Shown here: piece after piece, positions 12,501-26,000 of the stretch | Layout: every line of letters begins with the position of its first letter | How positions within the stretch are numbered: the first letter of the stretch is position 1 | Assembly: GCF_009870125.1 (NCBI RefSeq) | Contig: NC_046683.1 | Span: 49,429,869-49,493,868 of the forward strand | Length of the DNA: 64,000 bases | From: Drosophila pseudoobscura | Lineage: Eukaryota; Arthropoda; Insecta; Diptera; Drosophilidae | Reading direction: 5' to 3' | Translations under genes and position numbers: made by a program | The notes under the pieces: generated by a model | The model's input: the letters and a program-made list of their open reading frames with translations, nothing else | What the model was told of the DNA's origin: nothing | Database searches by the model: none

Positions 12501-13077
12501 TTTCATTCCCACGAATCCAGCAACAAAATTCGAGAATTTTCCAATCCCCAAGACTTGCATTTGTGGGGTACGCAATCGCAGTGCGAGATATACATATATA
12601 CACGGAATACAGACAAGATCTTATGTAAGCTTATGGCAATTGTCGTCGAGTCGTGGCTCCCCCCACTCGGACCCGCTTTTGAATAAACAAAATCACTCTG
12701 TTGCTGATAACCGCACTGCAAATAGTACAAAAACAACAACAGCAACAACAAATACATATAACAAGAATAATAACTATAGGATTTGACGACAACAAAATTT
12801 ATTTGCACAACGTGATGTGCTCAACAATTTGTTCAAATAAAACCAACACGAAACAGCAACAAAAACAAAAAGAAGAGGAGGGGACTGAAAAAACAGTCAC
12901 CAGAGATCGGGAGATGTATAAATTATTTATACGACTTGGAAAGAGTGAAAAAGTGAGACTATAGCATGCGACAAAAGTTGTATATTTGTCAGTCAAATAA
13001 ATTATGGAAGAGAGACTGAGAGACTGAGAGACGTTGGGGCGACACTTGGATTGACACAGCATGTCAAAAGCGAGCCA

Positions 13078-13103
13078 CCCCCCCCCCCCCCCCCCCCCCC
13101 CCC
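13078..13103. repeat. 26-base poly-C homopolymer
   Basis: An uninterrupted run of 26 C bases. It is an assembly-sensitive tract, so the length should not be trusted. Confidence 0.9.
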
Positions 13104-16100
13104 TGGTCGCCAAAGGAAATCGCCGCAAAGAAAAACCCCAAAAGAAAAACCAAAAGTTAATTACAACAGGATGGCCAGAGGGGAGTGGCGTGGAGGAGGG
13201 GGGGTATGGGTTGAGGCGGCATAGTCAAATGTCAGACAGGTTCAAGCAGATCCCAAGAAAGTGAAACAAACACTCGACAGTCGACACTGAAAAGCGAAAT
13301 CAGTCAAGAGAGAGAGAGGGAGAGAGAGGGATAGAGAGGGAGAGAGGGAGAGGGAGGGAGAGAGAGAGGGAGGGTAAAAGTGTAACAAATTCACAAAAGC
13401 AGAAAGCAATTTCAACAATTTGTTGCACGGATTTCGAAGCTTGTTTGCACCTCATGCAAATTAAAGAGGATTTTGTTCAATTTTTCCAATTTTAATCTTT
13501 GAAATTACGAATTTCAGCAGAGCAAAGCATTCGATACCCTTTCTTTTGTTCAATACCCTTTTAGATTGGCGGTAGGTAACAAAGATCCTTACAAAGATCC
13601 TTCGTGAAGACGTTTTATGATGGATATTGGATGGATATGGATGGAATCTTGGCTATTCTAGCCCTAATATGATATATGATCACTTTTGACCAAGTTTTAG
13701 GTTTACAAAAATATAAAAAGCTATAATTTGTAAAGTTTTGCTGGATTCTCTTGGAATATTCCACTCAAAAATGTGTCCTTAGGTAAAAAAAAAAACGGTA
13801 TAAGGGTAGAAAATTCCAATTTCCAGAGGAACATGCAGAGAAACTAGCTCTCAGGGCTGCTCTCCCCCCCAGAGCCATCTGCTTGCCACATGCCGTTGCA
13901 AATACCCTTTTTTGGACAGGGTACACTCAAAATCCACATGTCGAAGGTCGCTCGTCGCTAATTGATGGCTGGAGATGCAATTACAGCGAATCGAGAGCCA
14001 TGCCACACGCAAAGCGCAAAGCCAATTTCTGTCTCTGTTTCTCTTTCTCTTTCTGTCTCTGTTTATCGGCGTCTAATGTCGATGTTTTTGATTGCAATAT
14101 GAAGCCGGCAATTAATTTTAATCGAATGTACAATCGAAGCGGAGAGGAAAACCCGGCTGGCAAAGGAAGAGGTGGAAACGGGGAAACGAGTAAAAGATTT
14201 GGGGCCCTGGTCACGCCTCAAGGCGCGTAGTTTTTTCGGGTGGGGGGGTGGTGAGGGGTGCAAATGCACATGCACAGAAAATGTTAAAATCACATTACGT
14301 ATACGCAACGTTGAGCACAGCAAAAAGGGAAATTCGTGAGACGGAAGACGGGTCGCGTCGTGTCGCCTAGGGTGTGTATTTGTTAAGTGATTGAATGATT
14401 GATTGAATGAATGAATGTCTGTGTGTGCATCCATCATTGAAGCATAACACGCATTCGCGTAGGCAATGAAAAGATACGCGTTACTTCACTCCAAAAGATA
14501 GAGATATTTGTTGACATTGAAATGGGGCAACGGGGGGGGATGGATCGGTGTAACACATTAATTTCTTGAGTAATTGCTGAATGGACATTGAGCCATAAGA
14601 GGCTCGATATGGAAGATAAATGTGGGGAAAGAAGACCTCCCTTTGAAGGGCTGGAAGCCTAAGACCTCCCTTTGATGGGCTTGAAGCCTAAGGTATTCAT
14701 ATTTCAGGTGTTTTTGAGTACTATATTACGATCCAGACATATTTTGGGCTGATCGCACATTTATCTCAATTTTTTGAAGATAAAGATTTAAAAAGTGAAG
14801 AAATTATAGAATTATTCTACATTATTCATGGCATTGAGTATCTTTAAAAGTATTCACAAAGTATTCAAAGTAGAATTGAATGTATTTCGATTCCCACTGG
14901 AATTTCCATTGTTTCTCTCGCGGTTTTCTTGTTTCCACATTAATTTCCATGCAATACCAAATGAAATCTCCCATTGAATGGAGATTCATTTAATTCCAAC
15001 TTGTATGCAGCTTTGTGGCACACACACACAAACACCTGCCACCTGCTAAAAACCAATCAAAAGTTCTATCTAGAGATTCCTCTTCCTCTCTCTCTCTCTC
15101 GAGCTGTCTGTGATTGCATTTTCCATTTCCCTCCCCCCCCCTGCCCACGCAACCAAACTGATTTTCCATCTCATTCCACATCTAAATTTCTATCCATTTC
15201 CCACAACTGATTTTCCTCATCCGATTTTCCATTGCATCAAACTGATTTGCCATCCCATTTCCCAGGGATAATCCCCATTATTTTTCCCAAACAAATTGCC
15301 TGGCGTCTATGTCAAAGTCAATTATGAAACCAATTTCCAGAAAATGTGTCGCCCGTTGCTCTGCCGCTGCTCTCCCGCCGCTCTGCCGCCGCTCTGCCGC
15401 TGCTCTCCCGCCGCTCTCCCGCTGCTCTCCCGCTCTCTCGTAATTGTTGGACATTCGTGAGGATACCAATCGCTGAAAATTAAACGAAAACTCACATGGA
15501 ACAAAAAAAAACACACACAGATACAAAGAGAAAGGGAGAGAAAGAGCGACATTATAGGTGCTGCCGCTCCGTGGAGACAATTCCAATAAAAGTTCCATAT
15601 GAATAATGGATGAATGGCAATGAATCATCCGAGTGAATGGTGCTTTCGTGGCGGTACCCACGAATAAACAACAAACAACAAATTGCATATTAAATGATTG
15701 GGCCATAAATCGTTAAGAGCTCTTGCCTCGACGGACACGTGCAACTGCGTTCGGCGATGAGGCATGCCACATGCCGCAAAGCCACGGCTAATTGCAATGA
15801 CATTTGACATCTAATCAAAGATTCTTATGACTAGAAATCTATAAATGAACATGGGACTTGATTGGCCCCAGAGAGGAGCTCTAAAGCCAAGAAAAAAGGA
15901 GAATAAAAGCCAAGAAAAAAAGACGATTAAGGCCAAGAAAAAAAGAGGATTAAGGCCAAGAAAAAGGGAGCGTACAAAAGCGAAGGAAGACCCCCCCTCA
16001 AAGGCTTCGCTTTATACCATTTTCAAGATCTAAGACCCTCCCCTCCCTCCCCCGCTCTCAAGTGATTCAAACAATGGGTCAATGGCCTCCTCCGCCCCCT

Positions 16101-16889
16101 CCCCCTCCTCTTAGCCAAAATTGAATCCAAAGCAAATCAAATATTTGCCTGAAACTTACAGCATAAATAAAGCCTAAACAAATACAACATTTTTATGTCT
16201 GAATTTCAATTAACATAAAAATTTCTGTGTAAATCCTTGAAAATTTACGATTTTTTTCTCTCTTTCTCTAAATATTTATTATTATTTTTGTTTGTTTTTT
16301 GCATTTTTTTTATCAGCAGCAGGTCGGCAAACAATTTGCACAAATGTGTGTCAGGGTTTGTTCAACTTTTAATTTACATTTTTTCCAGACAGAGAGGCAG
16401 AGAAGAACACCATACCTTATAGAGAGGGTTCTTAACAGGTCTATAAATAATAGGCTTCAACGTTTTTGGATGTTATACCTGTAACGGGTCTAAAACCCTA
16501 TAGAAAATGCTTTATTTTACTCGAATACCATTAGAAAAACTCCCAAAATCGCTTAGATATATCTATAAAATCGTCTGTCGTTAAATTCAATTTAATTAAA
16601 AACTAATTTCCTATCTATTTATCCATTTTCTTGTAAAACTCTTCTCCAATGATCATCTGTTTGGTTTGTATCACATTTAATGTTCATTGAAAGATAAACT
16701 TTAACAAAAGTTCATTGAAATTAGTTGCCTTTTCTCCCCTGTCCCTGCCCCTGCCCCAGCCCCTGCCGCATGGGCTGTCAAGTGGCATAAAACTTTGTCC
16801 TTCCTTTGGGCTCTGGACAAATGGTCGCCAACTTTTCAGCTGTCAAATTGGCCAACAGCCAGGGCCGATAAAAGACGAAGCGAGGCGCA

Positions 16890-16996
16890 GAGGGAGGAGA
16901 CACTCAGAGAGAGGAGCGATAGACGGAGGAGGAGACACTCAGAGAAAGGAGCGATAGACGGAGGAGGAGACACTCAGAGAAAGGAGCGATAGACAG
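16890..16996. repeat. 35-bp direct repeat, about three copies
   Basis: The unit GAGACACTCAGAGA with GGAGCGATAGACGGAGGAG recurs three times with few changes. It lies in the Phactr intron and has no coding support. Confidence 0.8.
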
Positions 16997-19900
16997 AGGA
17001 GGAGCAAGATAAATGCAAACTCAAATAGAGACAGACACACCTGGACAGTGTCTGGCAAAAGTCTGCAGCGGATAAAGATGACAGACAAACGGAAATGGCC
17101 GACAACTTACTTTGACACATTCTGAACAGACTGTACCCCGCACAAGAGTGAGAGATTTGTCAGGGCAGACAGACAGACAGACAGACCGACTGCAATTGAT
17201 ATCAATTCCGAGGATGGACTGCAAGAACTGTCTTGACCCGCAATGCAGCTTCCTCCATCCGACTGTCTGGCTCTCTCACTCATTAATTAAGCACCCATTC
17301 AAATGAAAACTGACAGATACAGATACATATAGTATGGTATATATTTCCCCTTTGTATCAAGTAGAATTGCAATTATTTTCAATCAAATTGAAGTACTTTT
17401 GATGGCAAAAAGCCCTTCATTCTGGTGAACTCTATCGATTGACCGATTAACATACACACTACCCTGATTAATGGCCACCGAATATATGTAAATGTTTCTT
17501 GTTTTTGTTATGCCCGGCGTCTGGCTGATGGGTGATGGATCGTTTAGTGGCGGCGGCCCTAGTCACTGTCACTAAGCAGAGCACTGCTTTGAGGGGCCTT
17601 TAACAGACCTATGTAGGCCCATCAATCATCAATCATCTCTTCCGCCAGATCATCAATGGGTCATGGCTTCGATTTGTTGTCTGGTTTTTCTCTCTCTCTC
17701 TTTCGTTTCTAAGTTTAGCTGTTGCTACGGTAAAATGTGTTAAAAGGCTTTCGAAACGTTGTTAAACAAAGTTTAAGCTTGGGGCCACACAGAGACAGAC
17801 CCCCAGATCTCCAGCCCCAGCCCCAGCCCCATTGAAGTCTATCTCTCTTCATTTAAATTTTGATTGTTTCCGCAGATTATACATAACTTTGGATTGTGGG
17901 ACTTTTGGTTTGGGATTAGTGTTGAAAGTTGGCATATGGAGATTGAGCTCCGTCACGGTTTAGCCAGAGACTATGAAAAACCTGAACAAAACAGTTGGCA
18001 GTTCCGTTCCGATTATGTAGCCTGATTCGCTGTACTATATCCTCAGCAGGTGATCAGTTTTGTTCGTAAACCCTTTTAAGTGCCAAAAACAAGTTGGCAG
18101 ATCCACAAATTGGCCACACCCTCCACTTTGCACCTTTCCTTTGTCGCTCAGCAAGTGGTTAGCCCCGTTGGGCAAAATTTATGATATCATATCATATAAA
18201 AAAGCACGTTTTATGCAAACAATTCTTATCGCTTTGGGTCTTTTCACTTTGGCACCAAAAAGAAGACCTTTTCGTTCGGTGAGTAAGAGCGATATCAGAA
18301 CTTGATTGAAATATGCACAAAGCTGTTGTTCCTATCGCCAAATCACGTAACTTAAGACCGCACAATGTGTGGAAACACCTCAAAAGCTTCAAGTATTTAT
18401 CTACTCTAATACGTAATCGTCTTTTATCGGTAATCATCTCTGGCCTGAGCTTCATTAGCACTTCCTCCACACACACAAGAAAGAAACCTCCCACGTAGAA
18501 CCGTACAAGCAAAAAAGTGTTGAAACGTTATGTAAGAATATGAATACGTCAAGCCCCCACCACCCCCACCATCCAACCAATCCAATCCCCTCTTCGCAGA
18601 CAGACCAAAAATAGGGGAATTCTAATCATTTTATTGATTAATACCGTTCGATTAGCAGAGGCCCATAAAAGAAACCAATATACCCGTAGGCTGAAGTCTA
18701 CGGGGGGGGAAAGAGACAAAAGGCATGTCCAAATTTGCTTTCAATGGTCGTCAGCAAGAGAGAAAGAGAAAAACAACAACAAAAATGTGAAACTAAATTT
18801 GGAAGTCAATGGAATGTCAAGAGGTAGAGGTAGGCGACATTGGGGCGGGCGTACAGCTTCCATGTGCAGCCTACCTGCTTTTATGGTCTATAAATAGAAC
18901 AGACCCCCCCTTCGCATTCCCCCTACCCACAAGTCAACACAAAAATTACACAGGGACAAAGGCCCTCAACTCTTCACTCTCTCACACACACGCACACACA
19001 CTACAGCTATAGGGCCTCTTCATATGTCAAGTTTCAAGTTCAACTTTAACCCTAGAAGAGTTCATTTAGTAAAGAAAAACAAATTGCACAAGTTAAACCG
19101 AAAGATTAAGCGAGAGATGTCTTCCTAAATAAACCATAACTTTTTTGAGTATTTTTGGGATTTATCATCTTATAAAAAACAAAATACCACAAGGGTTAAG
19201 CTTGCACTCTTCTTCATTCCCATCGGCGCATCGGCGTATCGTCGTATCGTCGTGCTTTTGTCTGCTTGTTGTTGTTGTTGTTGCTGCTGTCATTTGGCTA
19301 CTGTGTGTGTCGGTCGTGTCAGGCTACTCTCGAGCACTCTCAACTCTCTTGAATCCTCTCTGCACTCACACCTCTCCAGGCTTCTATTTACTTTTACTCA
19401 ATTTTTTTACAGCTAATGAACGGCAACGGCAGAACCGAATCGGAATTGACGTGCAAATGAAAAAGCAACAACAACAAAAAAAACTGAATTCAATGAAATT
19501 TTTAGTTGACTTTATGGACGGCTGACTATGGATTTTGGATAGGCGTGTGGATGAAGTGAAGCAACAACAAAAGCAAATCGATTTGTACAGCTGGGCCGAC
19601 CGACACAAGGTGTGCTCCGTATAAGGTGAGGCTTTAACTTTAGTGCCTTTGCCTGTCTGGGGAGCTGAAAGAAGTAATCTATGTATACCCCACCTTGTAC
19701 ACAGCACACCTTGCACAAAGAACCGTGCCTACTGTGGATGAGGGAAAGAGTACGAGTTATTGACATGGGAAATGAACAGTTTGATGAATTGAAACGAAAT
19801 TGAAAAACGCTTGAATTCTAACGTACAAAAGGCGACAGGAGGGTTCGAAACTGGTTGCAGGGGGAATTTGATCTAACTGTTATTTCGATTTATGCTTTAT

Positions 19901-21027
19901 TGAAGGCAATTTGTTGTGCCACTCGGTCTTTCTTTTTTTGCGTGCTCGAATTATAATTGCCATCGTAAATTGCTCGCTTTTTTCCTTATTTTTTGTTGTT
20001 TGTTATTTATTGATTTTACACTTTTGAGCAAATCCAGGGGCAGGGGATTTTTATTATTATCATTGTCTTATGAGAACCGCATCAGATGATGTTCCCCAGA
20101 TCAATGATGATACAAATGTATCTCTGATATAAGCAAAACCGCGTATTGGTAAACAATTTAAGCATCACATCACCAGCGAATGAAAGTAACAAATAACGAC
20201 ATTAAAGCGTAAGCAATTATTTGTATAATAATTGCAAAAATATTCAAGGAATGTCGGTTAAACCGACAGGCAGTCAGGCAACAAAACAAGAAAGAAAGGT
20301 GGAATGTGGGAGAGCGAAGCTTTCGATACCCTTTGGGATATTGATCGACACGAGTAGATTGTTACTGGATAGACAGAAAAAAAAACAAAGTACAGACAGA
20401 TTAATGTCAGCAAAAGTAGAAAAGGACTTACACTGCAAACAACCCATCAAAAACATATCATCCGGTACATGGAAGGGTATCAAAAACACTAAGCGATTCC
20501 AAAGACATTGACTCCGCGCACACTAACCGACACACAGACGAACACACAGATCCCGAAGGCGAAATGATTCATCGTCATCGGCTCTCCATTGACACACTGA
20601 ATTATGCATAAAACAGCAAAACTTCAACTCTCCCGCACTCCCGCTCCCACTCTCAGTCGCTCTCTCGCAACCGGCCACACGTGCCCTCATAAGAGAAACA
20701 TTAAAAAGCAATAACAATTCTCCACTTGAACTTGAAATCACCAATGGCAGGGGGATGGGAGAGAGGAGAGACAGAAACAAAAGCAAATGCAAAGCATTTT
20801 AATTGCATCTTTAAATGCCAATAAAAGACAGATAGGCGAGGGAGAGGGCAGAGAGCAGAGTGAGAGAGAGAGAGATGTTCCCAAAGTTTGTTAATTTGCT
20901 AAAAATAGATGCTCTCTCAATAGTTTCCGTTGCCGCTGCTGCTGCGGCTGATGCGACGTGTCGTTGCTTGTCTTGCGGTTTTTGTTGCTTCTCTTTATCT
21001 CCTTCTCTTCCAAGCAACGGCCGATGT

Positions 21028-21181
21028 TTATACCCTTGCAGAGGGCATGCTGATTCTGCGATTCTCCAACGATGTGTGAGAGAATATAACAGATATGCCT
21101 CCACTCTACTCTTAATCTTTTCTTCGCATGAAGATCGAATGTATAGCCAAGGGTATTACAAGGTTCGGCTTTCGAAGCAGG
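21028..21181. repeat. Possible remnant of a dispersed repeat
   Basis: TTTATACCCTTGCAGAGGGC at the left and CCAAGGGTATTACAAGGTTC at the right resemble the TATACCC...GGGTAT sequences common near dispersed repeats in Drosophila. Similar TACCCTTT fragments occur at 13547, 13899 and 20330. The family is not identified. Confidence 0.3.
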
Positions 21182-22197
21182 TCTCTTTCTAGCTTTTTTT
21201 GCGTTTCTCTTACTCTCCTCCTACAATGCCCCGTCGGAGTATGGACATCTGCTCAAATTTGTGTTTCTGCTTTGATTGATGATGCCTGATTATGAGTCAC
21301 TCAACTCCGATCGGCGGGGGGCGGGGTACGGCGGGGCCTTGCCTTCAATCGCATTGGAGGTGAGACAGAAAGTAAACTAAGCTGCAGAGCAGAGCAGAGC
21401 AAAGCAGAGCACAGTGGAGCCGCAGAGCAGGCCAGTGGGTAAGTGGGTTAAGTGGGAAATTGATGTCCACGAGTGTCGTCTATATATAGTACAGATATTG
21501 ACATGTCATGGTAATCTGATACACGATATAGGGCGGACACTATGATGATGACTTGTTGAATTAGTGGCGCATAAACACACGCAGAGAGCGCTGATAAAAT
21601 GGTCTTTATAATAAATTTAACTGAAAATGTAATCTCTTTAAAATTTCTTGTTTGCTTTAAACATTCCATCGGAGTCCATCCCTCCCCTCTCCACCCGCAG
21701 ACATTCCCTCTTCCTGCCACACCTGCCACACATCTCTCTCTCTGCTATCTGGGGTATTGTTTCGCTTGGGGCAAACAGACAAAAGCGTTGACAAACCCAT
21801 GGTATGGCCCCACCCACGCACGCCCCTCTCTTCGCACTTCCCCCGCGCCCGCAACCACCGCTTCTGTCAAGTGCAGTGAACCGTTTTGGGGCATGTCGCT
21901 GGGCAAACAGAAAAATGGTAGAGAAAAAACCAGAGAGAGAGAGAATATAAAAGCACATTTCCGTTCTGCTTGAAAGTGTAAAAAACCAAAAACAAAAAAC
22001 AATTTATGCCGGAATAAGAATTGAAATATATAAAATATATGTATACAATTTTTTTAGGCTATTTCTTTTTTTTTGTATATGCCAGTCCAAGTCCCTTTTC
22101 AGTCCTTTTCTGACCCTCTTTTTGTTGGGCCTATTTTCTGACTGTTGTCTCCCATTCCGCAGATTCCCCCCGTTCCGTGGTGGAATTGAAAACTTAC

Positions 22198-23053
22198 CAC
22201 ACTGACTCCCATTGATCGCCAGCCCCGCCGCTGCCGCCGCCGCCGCCTCCTTGGCCTGCTGGTTGGCTCCGCTGTTGCTGTGCAGAATGTCGGAGAGGGA
22301 GAGCGAGGAGGCGATCAGCTGGCGCTTCTCCTCAAAGTTGAGGAAATCCATGGAGTTGCTACGCTGCGGCGTCACCGTGATGGTCACCGACTTTTGCATC
22401 TTGGCCACGACGCACAGCTGCTGCTCGAGATCCGCCGCTGCTGCGGCACTGGGCGAATCCGGCGGAGATCCATGGGATCCGGGGTGATCGATGCCATCCG
22501 TGAGATCGGGCGGTGGCAGCGACTGCTGCTGCTGCTGTTGCTGCTGTTGGTGTTGTTGCTGCTGGGGGTGGTACGATGAGTGGTGCATCTGGTGCTGGGA
22601 TCCCGGATGCTGGCCGTAGTAGGTGAAGGCCGACTGAGCGGTGGCGGCACTGTACGAGGGCGGGCCCAGGGGCGAGTGTGGCGGTGCATGGGCCACCCGA
22701 GAGGCGGCCGCCGGCGACAGTTGATAGCCGACTCCGCCGCCCGGCGACCCGGCCGTTGGATCGTGCGATCCATTGATGGCCGCCACCAGTGTGGCCAGAT
22801 TGTTGCGACTGGTGTTGCTACCCATCTGGGAGGGGGCGGGGCCGTACTTCCCATGGGCCTGGGCCTGGGCTTGGGCCTGGAACTTGTGCTGCTGCTGCAG
22901 CTGGGCGAGCAGTTGTTGCTGCTGCTGCTGGTAGGCCATCGGGGGATGTTGCAGCTGTTGTCCCGTGCCGCCGCTGCCACTCCCGCCGCTGTTGCCACTC
23001 CCATTGCTGGCCGTCGACTGTTGGCTCTGCAACTTGTTGCTTCGCAGCGACAT
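22198..23053 (-). CDS. Phactr alternative first coding exon (proximal promoter)
   Basis: It starts at ATG 23053 (MSLRSNKLQSQQ) and ends at donor TGTG|GTAAGT (22198/22197), phase 1: 285 codons plus one base. Joined to 9594 it reads [13 protein letters not shown]. The content is mostly disordered: Ser/Gly-rich start, poly-Gln, Gln/Ala and His/Gln stretches. Inside sits one ordered-looking segment: KSVTITVTPQRSNSMDFL then NFEEKRQLIASSLSLSDIL (roughly residues 220-260). That segment looks conserved and functional, unlike the rest, and includes a basic RSNS site that could be phosphorylated. This exon sits in the gene's large intron, so it marks an internal promoter upstream of 23053. The sequence continuing past the donor (KFSIPPRN...) is intronic read-through. 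Confidence 0.85.
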
Positions 23054-26000
23054 GGCGGTGGTGTCTGTTTCCCGGAAGGAAGTTACTTCTTCTTCTGTTG
23101 CGTGGATGGATCGTTTCTCTCTATCGTTTGCCCCCCATTTGTCACGTGACTTTTGTGTGGCGTGGCGTGGCGCACTAATTAGCAGGGAAACCGGAGATAC
23201 GGGGATACGGGGATACGGGGAACCCGAGAACAGGGAACACCCTCGCGTGCGTGGGCTTTTTTCTGCACTTCACTTTTTCTGCGTGTCACACGTTTTGTGT
23301 ACGTTTCACTTTTTGCTGCTTAACTGCTGGTTACTCCACTTGTTGGTTAATTGCTGCAATTAGAACACTTGTTATAGAGATGGTGTTGTGTGGCACAGTC
23401 AAGTGGCAAGAGGCAACAACAGACTTTCACTTGTCGTGGTTTTCGATTCTTGTTTACAACTTCTTTGACACTTTTTCACTTTGCGATCGGAGTTTCGATC
23501 ACTTCCTAAGACAAAGCGATTAATAATCGATATCGTTCGATAAATTTTCACAGATTTAGCGCCGGGCCAAAACTTGCTTGCCACTTTTTTACTTGAAGAT
23601 CGTAATTTTGATAATTTTCGGTAATTGAGTAGAGATAATTTTCTTTATGAATGAATCCTTGATAATAAGTTTCATAGCATTTAAATTTTGAGAAAATTTG
23701 AGAGAACTCCTTGATCATAAGATCTCACGCAAAACCAAACAGTTCTCTATTCTATCTCTGATTAAAAACATTACGAACTTTACGATAATTCTTTCGATAA
23801 ATATCCAATGAAAACCTAATTAACTTTGGTGTAGCCTTTCGCTGACAATTTGTCAACTTTGACACAATATCCAATTAAAAGTCACACCAGAATCAACAAT
23901 AAACTCCCTAGAGGCCAGAGCATCCCAGATTTAACCCTTAGTTAAAGGCTTCTTTAACACTTTAGCAACTTTTTGTGTTAATCCACAGAGCGATAGACCG
24001 CACAATCAACCCAGATTCAACAGCAAACATGCAGCAATCAACCGACAGCCACTGTGGCAAGTGCCATTCAGTAAAATGTTTTCAATTTGATGAAAATTAA
24101 CTGCAAAATGCAGCAATGCTGAGGCAAGCAGTGCGCCAAGAGTGGCATGCCCCACCAACCACCAGCTGCAAACCACAAAAGCAAAAGCAACAATAACAGA
24201 AGGCATGGCCACTTGTCGATGTCATCATCAAAAACGTTGCCAGTGCCGGCAGCTGGCGAAGATGCCTTCCAGAGAGGGAGCCAGGAGTGCGAGTGGGAGA
24301 GCTCTTGAAGATGGAAGAGACCCTGGAGGAAGCGAGGGTAGATCCAAATGGAAATCCTAGGAAATGGAGCATCCTCTCATGTGCAATGCCACTGGCCACT
24401 TGAACTGAAACAAAAGACAAAAACGAACAGAAAACGTCAAGGGGAGCTCCACTCCGCTCCGTTAAAGGATGCCCCAAAGGCAACAAAGGAAATGCAACCA
24501 CAAAACGGGGAAGAAAACAGTGTAAAAGGGGTCTCAAAATTGAAGTGTCTCGAGGGGAAATCGAGTGTAACCAAGTGAAGAGAGCGGATTTATACACAAT
24601 TTAAGCTCTTTAAGATTTATAGATATCCCAGGGGCTAAGGAAAATGTTTAAGGTCTCAAGATAATCCAATAAATTGCATGAATATCTTGTATAAATCTCC
24701 ACAAAACGTGGGAAATCTTATGCTCCAAAGTAAAGTGTGAATTTCAGACAGAGCAAATCCCTTCTGTAACTCAGACAATCAGAGAAATCCCTTCAGCACT
24801 CCCACTTCTCCCCAAACCAAAAAAAAAAGGTCAAATGCAATGAGTTGGCAGCTCTGCGTGTCAGACGGAGTTCAAGTTGGAAGAAGAGAACTTCTCTTAT
24901 TGGAATGCAGATTGAAAAGCAGGTAGAAGTGCCTTCAAACGGGAGAAGAGGGACCGAGAGAGAGAGAGAGGAAGACGCAAAGTGCACAGGTAAGCGGAAT
25001 AGTGGAATGATGACAGGATACACAAAAATACAGAACCAGAAAGGGAGGACAGACAGATAAAAAGGGATTGCCTGTTCGCAGGCGAAGCTGCGCCCCAAAG
25101 AAGAGGGCCAACAAAAACTACGGCGAATTGGTATTCCATGTGCGTGCGTGTTCATCTTTCGCCCTGCTGTCCCCCCCCTCTAGACGTGTTTTTGTGCCCT
25201 CTGAGTTGTGCGTACATAGGTATTTCTTTTGAAATTTAAAAGAACATTTTAAAGACACATATTTCTTCGTTTCTTTTTGGTTACTTTGTTTGTGGGCCAC
25301 AAAATATTGTGGTTATCCATCGAAGTAGAAATTGGTAAGCAGAACAGAACCGAACCGATGAAAAGTGTTGGGCGAAATCTTGACTAACTGTAACACTAGG
25401 CTTGTGGCAAGGGGATCCATAGATGTTTGTAGCTGTTGTGGTTGTAGTTGTGGCGGTGGCAGTGGTTGTTCCAGTGCACTGACTTTTGCCTCGTTAGCTT
25501 ACATTCTGTTTTTAGTTGGTTATTTCTATGCTTTTTTTCTTCTTCTTCTTCATTTTTGTTGTGGATTTGGCGCGCGACGCCCATTAAAAAGGCGGCCAGG
25601 CGAGCATTTAAGAATGAGTGCGAGGAGCAGGGGCGGGTGCCGGGGGGAGAGAAGAGTGAATGTAGAGCGGCAACAATTACAATGGGCAAACTTTTAATAC
25701 CTGGTAATTGCCACCCACACAGGGTATATCCATTTGAGACCAAACTTGAGCTCACTAAAGATTACCCATAAATCACTACAAAACAGTTCGAATCGAATCG
25801 AATCTACATATATATTTCCATAATAGTGGGTATAGTCCCAGTCGACTTTTAACGTTTGAATGCTCTCAACATTTGTTTTAACGGGCCTCTCCTCCATTCA
25901 GCCAGGCACTACTATATAAAGCAGAGCGAGTGAGACAGACAGACAGACAGACAGACGATTGAATTAGCAAATGCGTTGCTCCACAGAGAGGGGAGGCAAG

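Larger units (their letters stand above)
9595..22197. other. 12.6-kb Phactr intron, no gene seen
   Basis: Simple-sequence-rich intron. Landmarks: near-perfect TTG/GTT repeats 11560-11800 (giving a false Val/Leu-rich ORF), a 26-base C run at 13078-13103, GA-rich 13300-13375, a doubled 30-bp unit 14640-14695, a CCGCTGCTCT-type repeat 15355-15435, a 35-bp unit repeated about three times at 16890-16995, and pieces of a dispersed element at 21028-21181. No exon with good splice sites and protein-like content was found. Confidence 0.6.

Noticed and set aside
16152..16175. 14-nt microexon (TTTAG ... GTAAGT, minus strand)
   Set aside because: Motifs are close together by chance in AT-rich DNA; no frame or conservation support.
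18313..18498. 61-residue plus-strand ORF (MHKAVVPIAKSRNLRP)
   Set aside because: Not low-complexity, but isolated, with an open antisense frame over the same bases and no gene signals.
22580..23149. 189-residue plus-strand ORF opposite the Phactr first exon
   Set aside because: Antisense shadow of the CAG/GGC-rich Phactr coding exon.
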